A stretch of 6,463 nucleotides of DNA from Alphaproteobacteria bacterium (GTDB lineage: Bacteria; Pseudomonadota; Alphaproteobacteria; Sphingomonadales; Emcibacteraceae), in NCBI GenBank assembly GCA_013152615.1, contig JAADGA010000090.1:1-6463 (forward strand), read 5' to 3'. This document shows, one piece after another, positions 1 through 5,619 of this stretch. The notes beneath the pieces are model-generated. The model saw only the letters and a program-made list of their open reading frames with translations. It was not told the DNA's origin and did no database searches. Positions within the stretch are counted from its first letter, which is position 1, and each line of letters begins with the position of its first letter. Made by a program: the position numbers and the translations under genes.

Positions 1-1347
1 CAGCGCCAGCATCCGTGCATGTTTGATATCATGCTGCCGGTCCGGGTGGCTGAGATGCTTGAAAATATTTTCCATCATCACCACCGCACCGTCGACCATC
101 ATGCCGATGGCAACCGCGAGACCACCAAGCGACATCAGATTCGCCGACATGCCATAATAGCCCATGACCGTCAGCGCCATGCCCACTGACAGCGGAATTG
201 AGATCAACACCAATAAAACCGCGCGCACATTAAGCAGGAACAGCACCAGCACAATAACAATAAATATAAACGCTTCGATCAGGGCTTTTGACACTGTGGT
301 TACCGCTTTTTCAATCAAATTTGCCTGATCATAAATCACTTCAAACCGCACCCCTTCAGGCAAGGCCTGCTGGATCAGGGGGATACGGTCATTAATGCCG
401 TCAATCGTGACCTTGGTATTGGCACCGATACGTTTCAGGATAATGCCGGAAATGACCTCGCCAAGAAATTTCACTTCGCCGCTATCGGTTCGACGCGCCA
501 TGGTGACCGCGCCCTGCCGAATCTCGCTACCGAATTCAACGGTGGCGACATCAGAAATTTTGACCACGGTACCATTGACCGTTTTCAGCGGAATTTCGCG
601 CAGTTCCCTCAGCCCCTGACGGTCATGACCAAGCCAGCCGACCCCGCGGATCACGAGCTGTTCCTGACCCCGGTTCAGATACCAGCCGCCGGAATTGCTG
701 TTGTTATTCCCGAGCGCCGTGACCACATCATCCTGACGCAATCCATAGGCCAGCAGACGTGACGGGTTCAGGTTGACCTGATATTGTTTGACCTTGCCGC
801 CAAAAGACAGCACCTGCGTGACCCCGTCGACCGGCATCAGCAGCAGTTTAACCACCCAGTCGTTGAGACTGCGCAGCGCCATGATGTCGTAGCCCGAATT
901 ATTATCGGCGCGCAACAGATACTGGTAAATCTGCCCCAGTCCGGAAGTATTGGGTCCGATTCCGGGGGTGCCGGCCCCGTCGGGAATGAGCTCCCTTGCC
1001 GATTGCAGCCGTTCAAACACCAGTTGGCGGGCGAAATAAATATCGGTGCCTTCCGTGAAAACAACGGTAATGACGGACAGCCCGGTTTTGGAGATGGAGC
1101 GCACCTCCTCAACATCCGGCAGGGCATACATCACCGCCTCAATCGGAAAGGTGATTAATTGTTCCACTTCCTCTGCCGCCAGCCCCGGGGCCTCGGTATT
1201 GATCGCGACCTGAACGTTGGTGACATCCGGAAACGCATCCAGATTAACCCGTGGAATAATAAAAAAAGCGGCGGCGGTAAAGGCAAACAACGCAATCACC
1301 ACCAGCAAGCGATTGGTCACTGACCAGTCGATTAAACGATTTAACAT
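1..1347 (-). CDS. CusA/CzcA-family heavy-metal efflux RND pump, N-terminal 449 codons (3' end outside window)
   Basis: Inner-membrane proton-driven RND pump that passes metal cations to an adaptor and outer-membrane channel. I translated the whole stretch and found no stop or frameshift; the family is usually about 1,030-1,060 residues, so under half is present. Visible parts: a cytoplasmic start (MLNRLIDWSV), TM1 at about residues 11-31, the periplasmic porter region (about 32-350, with the PDVTNVQV and TEAPG motifs typical of this family), and TM2-TM4 at about 353-425. TM4 reads LAVAIGMMVDGAVVMMEN, with Asp419 and Glu426 at the proton-relay positions. The Asp found at the first relay position of CzcA (DFG) is Ala413 here, as in CusA (AIG). 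The start is fixed by a good AGGAGA ribosome site at 1353-1358, five bases upstream. The adaptor's stop lies 19 bases upstream, so this is the third efflux gene of the operon. Metal specificity is unresolved, so no symbol is given. Confidence 0.95.
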   Translation of the reverse strand, partial: MLNRLIDWSVTNRLLVVIALFAFTAAAFFIIPRVNLDAFPDVTNVQVAINTEAPGLAAEEVEQLITFPIEAVMYALPDVEEVRSISKTGLSVITVVFTEGTDIYFARQLVFERLQSARELIPDGAGTPGIGPNTSGLGQIYQYLLRADNNSGYDIMALRSLNDWVVKLLLMPVDGVTQVLSFGGKVKQYQVNLNPSRLLAYGLRQDDVVTALGNNNSNSGGWYLNRGQEQLVIRGVGWLGHDRQGLRELREIPLKTVNGTVVKISDVATVEFGSEIRQGAVTMARRTDSGEVKFLGEVISGIILKRIGANTKVTIDGINDRIPLIQQALPEGVRFEVIYDQANLIEKAVTTVSKALIEAFIFIVIVLVLFLLNVRAVLLVLISIPLSVGMALTVMGYYGMSANLMSLGGLAVAIGMMVDGAVVMMENIFKHLSHPDRQHDIKHARMLAL

Positions 1348-1366
1348 GATATTCTCCTGCCGCTGA

Positions 1367-2482
1367 TCAATGATTATCCGAACCAAAACCGCTCTTGGCG
1401 ATTTCAGAGGCAACAAAAAAAGCGCCTGCGGTGACGATTATCGTCCCGGCGGCCACCCCGCGAATTTCGCGCTGGTTACCGAAGCGCCGTCCCGGTTTGA
1501 CTTCCTGTGGGCGGAAGCTGCCGGGTTGATCCTCGACAAAGACCAGCCAGTCGCCATCGACCCCGCGAACAAGGGCGGTCTCGGGCACAGCCAGCACCGG
1601 TTTTTTGGTGGGAAAGCGGAAATAAACCTCGGCAAACATACCCGGATGCAGGCGATGATCCCGGTTTTCAACCACCAGACGGACCACCCGGGTCCGGGTT
1701 TGCCGATCAATGACATGGGATTGCTGGGCAACCCGGGCCATAAATGAATCCGCGCCGACCTTTACCCGAACCTCGGTTCCCGACGGCAGGTTCAGCTGCA
1801 TTGTCGGGGCCAGACGGGCCTCAACCCATAATTGCTGTTCATCAACGATTTCCATCAGTGCGTCCCCCGCCTGCACCCGCTGCCCCTGATTAAAGTCATC
1901 ATTCAGCACCACCCCCGGGGTCTTGGCAACCAGAGTATATTTGCCAAGAATTTCTACTTTTCCGGAGAGTGAGCGAATGGCTTTTTCAGAAATTCCAAAG
2001 GCGAGCAGACGGCCATAATTGGCCCTGAATTTACTTTGGGCGCTGATATAACGCCGTTCACTGACAACGTTGCGCCCCAGCTTTTGGACCCGCCGCCATT
2101 CCGCCCGCGCCACGCTGTAGTCCGCTTCGGCATCGGCAACGGTTTCTCTGAAAAGAGTGATCAGGGCCTGACCCTTTTTAACATGATCGCCCAAGGCCAC
2201 ATGACGCCGCAAGGCGACCGAATCAACGCGCGGTGACACCTGATAACTGGTGTAACCGTTGGCCCTGATCTCTCCGGGGGCATAAATCTGACGGGTCATG
2301 ATCCGGGCCTCAAGCCGCGCCACCCTGATATTGGCCAACGCCATTTGTCCGGATGACAGGGTGATAGCTCTATCATTATCCCTGCCGGGGGACTGAGCCA
2401 TGGCTGCTGTGGCCACAAGCCCGGTAAAAAGGCCGGGAATTATCATAGTCTTTAATATCTGCTTCATAAATATCTGCTTCAT
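1367..2482 (-). CDS. Periplasmic adaptor (membrane fusion protein) of heavy-metal RND efflux, CzcB/CusB-like
   Basis: Links the inner-membrane pump to the outer-membrane channel. The 371 residues have the normal layout. A signal peptide (hydrophobic about 12-28, likely cleavage after AMA at residue 29) is followed by the first half of the lipoyl-like domain (about 78-112, QVSPRVDSV and GDHVKKGQALITL) and an alpha-helical hairpin (about 113-170). The second lipoyl half comes next (about 180-213, TPGVVLNDDFNQGQRVQAGD), then a beta-barrel (about 215-290) and a membrane-proximal domain. The ending, VPETALVRG...DGDW and AGAFFVASEIAKSGFGSDNH, is characteristic of the CzcB side of the family. The mature N-terminus has only one methionine and lacks an obvious CusB-type methionine metal site. 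The first ATG is preferred because a weak GGGAT precedes it at about nine bases; a second in-frame ATG five codons later (2467) lies in a tandem repeat and has no ribosome site. The channel gene ends 21 bases upstream. Confidence 0.94.
   Translation of the reverse strand: MKQIFMKQILKTMIIPGLFTGLVATAAMAQSPGRDNDRAITLSSGQMALANIRVARLEARIMTRQIYAPGEIRANGYTSYQVSPRVDSVALRRHVALGDHVKKGQALITLFRETVADAEADYSVARAEWRRVQKLGRNVVSERRYISAQSKFRANYGRLLAFGISEKAIRSLSGKVEILGKYTLVAKTPGVVLNDDFNQGQRVQAGDALMEIVDEQQLWVEARLAPTMQLNLPSGTEVRVKVGADSFMARVAQQSHVIDRQTRTRVVRLVVENRDHRLHPGMFAEVYFRFPTKKPVLAVPETALVRGVDGDWLVFVEDQPGSFRPQEVKPGRRFGNQREIRGVAAGTIIVTAGAFFVASEIAKSGFGSDNH
2453..2482 (-). repeat. Tandem 15-base duplication covering the adaptor start codon
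   Basis: The first 30 coding bases of the adaptor are two 15-base units that differ only at the last base (ATGAAGCAGATATTT, then ATGAAGCAGATATTA). The protein therefore starts MKQIF-MKQIL and has two possible in-frame starts at 2482 and 2467. It looks like a recent in-frame slippage or duplication that lengthens the positive N-region of the signal peptide without breaking it. Confidence 0.9.
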
Positions 2483-2503
2483 AATTTTTATCCCAAAAAT
2501 ATG

Positions 2504-3814
2504 TTATTGTTTCAACTGCATCAAAGCGGCTTTCATTTGTCCACTTTGGAAAAGCCAGTCGATCCGGGCCAGTTGATATTGGGTGCGCAGCTCAATTCCG
2601 GCGACCAGCCCTTCGGTGCGTTGCTGCAAAGCAAGCAAATATTCCGTGGTGCTCATGTCACCGCTGCGCCATTGTTTTTCCAGCAGATTTCCACTGCGCT
2701 GGCCCCGCCCCGCCATCAGGATTCGCCAGCGCTGATAGCGTTTGCGATATTCATTCAATGCCGCCGCGCTCGCCCGGATCGCCATCTGTTGCCGACGCCG
2801 GACGGCCCGGTATCCGGCCTCGGCGGCAAACATCCGCCTTTGGGCGGCCCGGGTTTGCGCGCTATAATTATTGCGCACATTAAGCGGGATCGACAGAGTA
2901 ACCCCGACCACGGTGTCATCGGCGCTTTTACCCGCACTCAGTCGCACGGTCGGTTCTGCCCGTGCTTGCAGACGGGCCAGTGCCGCCCGTTTTTTCATGA
3001 CCTCCCATTTGGCCCGTGCGGCGGCGACCAAAGGATATTCATCCACCCGCCGGGGCCGGTTTTTCTGCATATCAATGGTCCAGAAATTTTCCGGAATTGT
3101 CAGCCCGGCGGATGACCAGCCCGGCAAGGCTTCCTGCAACCGGGCCTCTGCCTGCTTGATCCGGGCCTGCGCCCGGGCGGCATCATTCAGTTTTTGTGAC
3201 AGACCAAGAAAGGCCATTTCCACATCGACCTGACCGATATCCCCTGATTTCCGGCGACTCCTGACCAGATTCAGCAGGGTTCCCAGCTGCTCTTCCTGAC
3301 GCAGGGCAAGGACCGACTGCTGACCGGCGGCATCCCATTCAATCAGCGCCCGCAGGCCTGCGGCTGATTTTCGCAGAATGGCCAGTTTATAGGCTTGGCG
3401 GGCGGCGGTGCGGCTATACCTGGCCTGTTGTTTCCGGGTATCGCGCTTGCCCCACCAGTCAAGTCTCTGGCTCAACCCAAGGCGATAATTATTATAGCGG
3501 CCCTCGCGTTCATAGCTGCTGTCAAGTTCCGGATTATATAATGGCCGTTCCAGACTGTCGGCGATTGACAATGCGGCATACATTCTCTCCTTCGCGGCAA
3601 TGACATCGGGATGCCGGTTTATCTGACTGCGGAACCAGTAGCCCCATGATGGCAGAGCCGGGTTTATCCCGGGCGCTTCTGCCATCACCGGACCCGGTAA
3701 AAAGACAAGATACAATCCGGGCAGTAAAAAATATTTACGTAAATATCTGATGCTCCCCTTCAGGGCAGCGGATCGTCCGGCAACCGCCAAACATAATTTA
3801 TTAGGGAAATTCAT
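2504..3814 (-). CDS. TolC-family outer-membrane efflux channel, CzcC/CusC-like
   Basis: Outer-membrane and periplasmic tunnel protein that completes the tripartite metal exporter. The 436 residues fit the family's usual 410-460. An unusually long basic N-region (about 1-28) precedes a hydrophobic core (YFLLPGLYLVFLPGPVMA), with likely cleavage after residue 45. There is no lipobox cysteine at that site, so it is probably not lipid-anchored, unlike CusC. Two outer-membrane-efflux repeats follow. Both carry the helix-turn signature: GDIGQVDVEMAFL at about 191-203 and GDMSTTEYLLALQQ at about 385-398. SQRLDWWGKRDTRK at about 115-128 matches the equatorial strand region of CzcC-type proteins. Long Arg/Ala/Gln-rich helices (205-230, 265-285, 320-365) are expected of the coiled-coil barrel. 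The ATG is preceded by AAGGATG at eight bases. It is the first of three tightly spaced efflux genes; the small gene upstream is 86 bases away. Confidence 0.93.
   Translation of the reverse strand: MNFPNKLCLAVAGRSAALKGSIRYLRKYFLLPGLYLVFLPGPVMAEAPGINPALPSWGYWFRSQINRHPDVIAAKERMYAALSIADSLERPLYNPELDSSYEREGRYNNYRLGLSQRLDWWGKRDTRKQQARYSRTAARQAYKLAILRKSAAGLRALIEWDAAGQQSVLALRQEEQLGTLLNLVRSRRKSGDIGQVDVEMAFLGLSQKLNDAARAQARIKQAEARLQEALPGWSSAGLTIPENFWTIDMQKNRPRRVDEYPLVAAARAKWEVMKKRAALARLQARAEPTVRLSAGKSADDTVVGVTLSIPLNVRNNYSAQTRAAQRRMFAAEAGYRAVRRRQQMAIRASAAALNEYRKRYQRWRILMAGRGQRSGNLLEKQWRSGDMSTTEYLLALQQRTEGLVAGIELRTQYQLARIDWLFQSGQMKAALMQLKQ
3731..3746. repeat. 16-base perfect palindrome inside the channel gene
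   Basis: ATATTTACGTAAATAT is a perfect palindrome about 70 bases into the channel gene, in the signal-peptide region (codons for RYLRKY). The 10-mer GTAAATATCT at 3739-3748 recurs exactly at 4328-4337, over the -35 element of the predicted operon promoter. It could be an intragenic operator half-shared with the promoter, or a chance result of AT-rich codons for Tyr, Lys and Leu. The sequence itself is certain; the function is not. Confidence 0.55.
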
Positions 3815-3848
3815 TGAATTTACATCCTTGTGATCGAAAAAACACAGC

Positions 3849-3880
3849 GGTTAAATGCAGTATTTTCAATGCATCTAACC
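3849..3880 (-). other. RNA hairpin between the small leader gene and the channel gene (attenuator-like or processing stem)
   Basis: On the minus strand GGTTAGATGCA pairs with TGCATTTAACC across a 10-base loop, giving 11 pairs with one G-U wobble. The mismatch is tolerated only in RNA of the transcribed strand, which favours an RNA structure over a DNA operator. A run of six T follows about seven bases after the stem, so it is only a poor intrinsic terminator. It begins 20 bases after the small gene's stop and ends 34 bases before the channel's start, a place where partial termination or RNA protection could set different levels of the two products. Confidence 0.45.
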
Positions 3881-3900
3881 TGAGAAAAGTGAGATTCTGA

Positions 3901-4269
3901 TTACAGGATGGGCGGGCGTAAATCGGGGGATATTGAGGCGGAGGGCAGTCTCAGGCCATATTCAAAGTTTTTTTCCGATGACAGGGAAATCTTTAATACG
4001 CCGGTAACCGGGGACGAAAAAGCCTTGATATAAGGGGTGCTGCTGTGGCTGTCGAAATCACTTGCCGGAGAGGTATCTGATTTTTCCGGGCCAGAGAGGG
4101 AAATATCTTTCTGGCTCAGGGCCGCGGGCAATGCACCGTCATGGTCAAAAGACACATATTCCACCCCGGCCAAACCGGAATGATGAACATAAACAACAGA
4201 AATAACCGCCTGAAGCATCATTGTCAGGGCGAATATGCCGGACAGCCATTTTTGCAAGTTTACGGTCAC
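3901..4269 (-). CDS. Small membrane-anchored or secreted protein of unknown function heading the metal-efflux operon
   Basis: A 122-residue protein that I cannot assign to a named family. One hydrophobic segment (about 8-28, WLSGIFALTMMLQAVISVVYV) follows a short basic start, giving either a signal peptide or a single membrane anchor with a periplasmic tail. The tail starts with His29-His30, has Asp42-His43-Asp44 and a Ser/Asp/His patch at 65-77, and ends SPDLRPPIL. Position, size, topology and a C-terminal PD-R-P motif recall CzcI-type small proteins found ahead of czcCBA operons, but overall similarity is not evident, so a metal-binding or accessory role is inference. The GTG start is strongly supported: AGGA lies six bases upstream, an in-frame TAA occurs ten codons upstream (4297-4299), and the next Met codons (17 and 18) are inside the hydrophobic segment. 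It shares direction and probably the promoter with the efflux genes. Confidence 0.72.
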   Translation of the reverse strand: MTVNLQKWLSGIFALTMMLQAVISVVYVHHSGLAGVEYVSFDHDGALPAALSQKDISLSGPEKSDTSPASDFDSHSSTPYIKAFSSPVTGVLKISLSSEKNFEYGLRLPSASISPDLRPPIL

Positions 4270-4275
4270 TCCCGT

Positions 4276-4279
4276 TCCT
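4276..4279 (-). promoter_or_regulatory. Ribosome binding site that fixes the GTG start of the small leader gene
   Basis: AGGA on the minus strand, six bases before GTG at 4269, in the context TAGGAACGGGA-GTG. An upstream in-frame stop at 4297-4299 leaves no ATG or TTG alternative, so this site decides the start. Confidence 0.65.
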
Positions 4280-4290
4280 AAAGGCGGTAA

Positions 4291-4320
4291 AAAAAATTAG
4301 CGACAGCATAATAATTTTTT
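4291..4320. repeat. 9-base perfect inverted repeat framing the predicted -10 element
   Basis: AAAAAATTA at 4291-4299 and TAATTTTTT at 4312-4320 are exact reverse complements separated by 12 bases. The spacer contains the proposed -10 hexamer. It may be an operator, or a weak A/T-only hairpin that could act as a terminator in either direction. A/T-only arms make chance more likely than for a mixed sequence. Confidence 0.5.
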
Positions 4321-4332
4321 CCCTGATGTAAA
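4305..4332 (-). promoter_or_regulatory. Putative sigma70-type promoter of the metal-efflux operon
   Basis: On the minus strand TTTACA (4332-4327, five of six matches to TTGACA) and TATGCT (4310-4305, four of six to TATAAT) are 16 bases apart. Transcription would start near 4298, leaving a leader of about 29 bases before the GTG, with the ribosome site correctly inside it. The short spacer and imperfect -10 would suit an activated or repressed promoter. This is by-eye consensus matching only. Confidence 0.4.
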
Positions 4333-4571
4333 TATCTTTTTTTACTGCTTTGCCGGACGGAGGTAATTTACTGTTTCTGAATTTCACCCGCAACGGTTGT
4401 CCAAAATCTTATAACCGGGCAGGATCAGCTGATAAAATTCCCGTTGCCATCAAACGCTTCTGCTGCGGGTTTCATTCAGAATCATACGATAAAGTGCAGA
4501 TTTATAGCCAGCCCATGACCAAGGGAGTCGATCAAGAAGGCCGGTGAATAATTCTGATTCAATTATGCTAG

Positions 4572-4586
4572 AATATCGGTGATATT
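4572..4586. repeat. Small palindrome AATATC-GGT-GATATT downstream of the hydrolase
   Basis: Two 6-base perfect inverted arms around a 3-base centre, 34 bases past the hydrolase stop. It could form a weak stem-loop or be a protein-binding site. A neighbouring AT-rich pair (ATAATT at 4548-4553 and AATTAT at 4561-4566) lies next to it. Neither has the GC-rich stem plus T-run of an intrinsic terminator. Confidence 0.35.
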
Positions 4587-4619
4587 ACGCACTCCGGGGC
4601 TGATCATGGGGTCGGCTCA

Positions 4620-5585
4620 TTACTTTGAAAATAGCCGATGCACCTGTTGTGCGACATATCGACGGCCTGTACGGGAAATATCCAGAACCCCGAAAGACAG
4701 GAAAGCGTGGATGGCCGAATCATAACATTTGAAAATTGATGCTATGCCGGATGATGTTAGCCGGTTGTGATATTGCCGGGCCTCATCCAGCAGCGGGTCA
4801 TAGCCGCCAATCACGATGACCGTAGGCGGCGTCGGTGATAAATCCTCTTGCATCGCCGGTGAAATAGCCGGATCAGACCGGTCATCACCGGGGGACAGAT
4901 ACCATTCAATGGCAGCATCAATCCCGTCGCGCGATAGGAGATATTCTCCATTGCCCGATGTCATCCGCGAGCGGTAAAATTCGTGGGCGTGTGAGATGTC
5001 AATCACAGGATAAAGCAGGAACTGCCCCTTGATCTGATGCTTTTTCTGGCTGTTGATCTGATGGGCAACAACTATTGCCAGATTGCCGCCGGCACTGTCC
5101 CCCATAACCGCGACCCGTGAAACATCCCCGCCGACAGTCGCGCCGCAGGCAAGTGCCCAACGGCTTACGGCAACACAGTCACGTAAGCCTGCGGGATATT
5201 TATGTTCCGGTGCGAGGCGGTAATCCACACTGATGTATATTGTCCCGCTGAGGCAGCATAACGACCGGACCAGATTATCATATGATGCCACGTCCCCCAG
5301 TGACCAGCCACCACCATGAAAGAATAATACTATGGGGATGGTTTTATCCTCGATTGCCGGATGATAAATTCGTACGGGAACATGACAGTCCTCGCCGTCG
5401 ATGATGCGGTCTTCTATCTGACATTCCGGATAGATTTCTCCGGCCTGATTGGTTTCTCCGGAAAACCCGGAGAAGAGAGCAGCGGCCCCAAGCCGGGCCG
5501 CCGTAATCGTCGCATCCTCCCCCGGGCCGGCCACATGCCGATTGATTTGATTAAGCAAGCTTGCTGTCTGCTGATCAATTTTCAT
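4620..5585 (-). CDS. Alpha/beta hydrolase, hormone-sensitive-lipase-like esterase (AB_hydrolase_3 type)
   Basis: Predicted cytoplasmic carboxylesterase or lipase that cleaves ester bonds of small acyl esters; the natural substrate is unknown. All hallmark elements are intact in about 321 residues, a normal length. Counting from the TTG one codon upstream, they are the oxyanion-hole HGGGW at 91-95, YRLAPEHKYPAG at 123-134, and the nucleophile elbow GDSAGGN with Ser165. Asp264 in GGYDPLLDEA and His294 in IHAF complete the catalytic triad. GDSAGG and YRLAPE are classic of the bacterial HSL group. No signal peptide is seen. The start is ambiguous by one codon: TTG at 5588 is nine bases after AAGGA (5598-5602), ATG at 5585 is twelve; I give the ATG. 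The gene begins 34 bases after the receptor's stop, in the same direction, so the two are probably one transcript and the hydrolase may process the imported compound. No promoter of its own is evident. Confidence 0.93.
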   Translation of the reverse strand: MKIDQQTASLLNQINRHVAGPGEDATITAARLGAAALFSGFSGETNQAGEIYPECQIEDRIIDGEDCHVPVRIYHPAIEDKTIPIVLFFHGGGWSLGDVASYDNLVRSLCCLSGTIYISVDYRLAPEHKYPAGLRDCVAVSRWALACGATVGGDVSRVAVMGDSAGGNLAIVVAHQINSQKKHQIKGQFLLYPVIDISHAHEFYRSRMTSGNGEYLLSRDGIDAAIEWYLSPGDDRSDPAISPAMQEDLSPTPPTVIVIGGYDPLLDEARQYHNRLTSSGIASIFKCYDSAIHAFLSFGVLDISRTGRRYVAQQVHRLFSK

Positions 5586-5619
5586 CAAAAAAGACTTTCC
5601 TTCGGGGATATTAATCCAA

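Larger units (their letters stand above)
4270..4619. other. 350-base intergenic region with no convincing gene
   Basis: The stretch separates the hydrolase from the metal operon. The side near the small gene (4270-4345) is AT-rich and holds its ribosome site, promoter and inverted repeat. The middle (about 4350-4545) is of mixed composition. It can be read as a short plus-strand frame from a TTG with no ribosome site, whose product I do not recognise, and short minus-strand frames are interrupted by stops. The part next to the hydrolase (4545-4619) has two small AT-rich palindromes but no GC-rich stem followed by T, so I see no clear terminator for the hydrolase transcript. No tRNA or other structured RNA is recognisable. 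Confidence 0.6.

Noticed and set aside
784..1158. 124-codon plus-strand open frame
   Set aside because: It is antisense to the RND pump, whose own frame is unbroken and strongly conserved, and it has no ribosome site.
2501..3115. 204-codon plus-strand open frame
   Set aside because: It lies opposite the well-supported TolC-family gene, has low-complexity Pro/Gly/His-rich content with no family resemblance, and is a shadow of that gene.
3849..3880. Reading the intergenic hairpin as a true intrinsic terminator
   Set aside because: The stem is not GC-rich and the T-run is separated by about seven bases, while the efflux genes downstream have no other obvious promoter.
4145..4393. 82-codon minus-strand frame overlapping the small leader gene
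   Set aside because: It crosses the promoter and overlaps the leader gene's start in another frame. The leader gene has a better ribosome site and a coherent hydrophobic segment.
4350..4547. 65-codon plus-strand frame in the intergenic region
   Set aside because: It has a TTG start without a ribosome site and a product with no recognisable motif. A decayed fragment cannot be excluded, but there is not enough evidence to call it.
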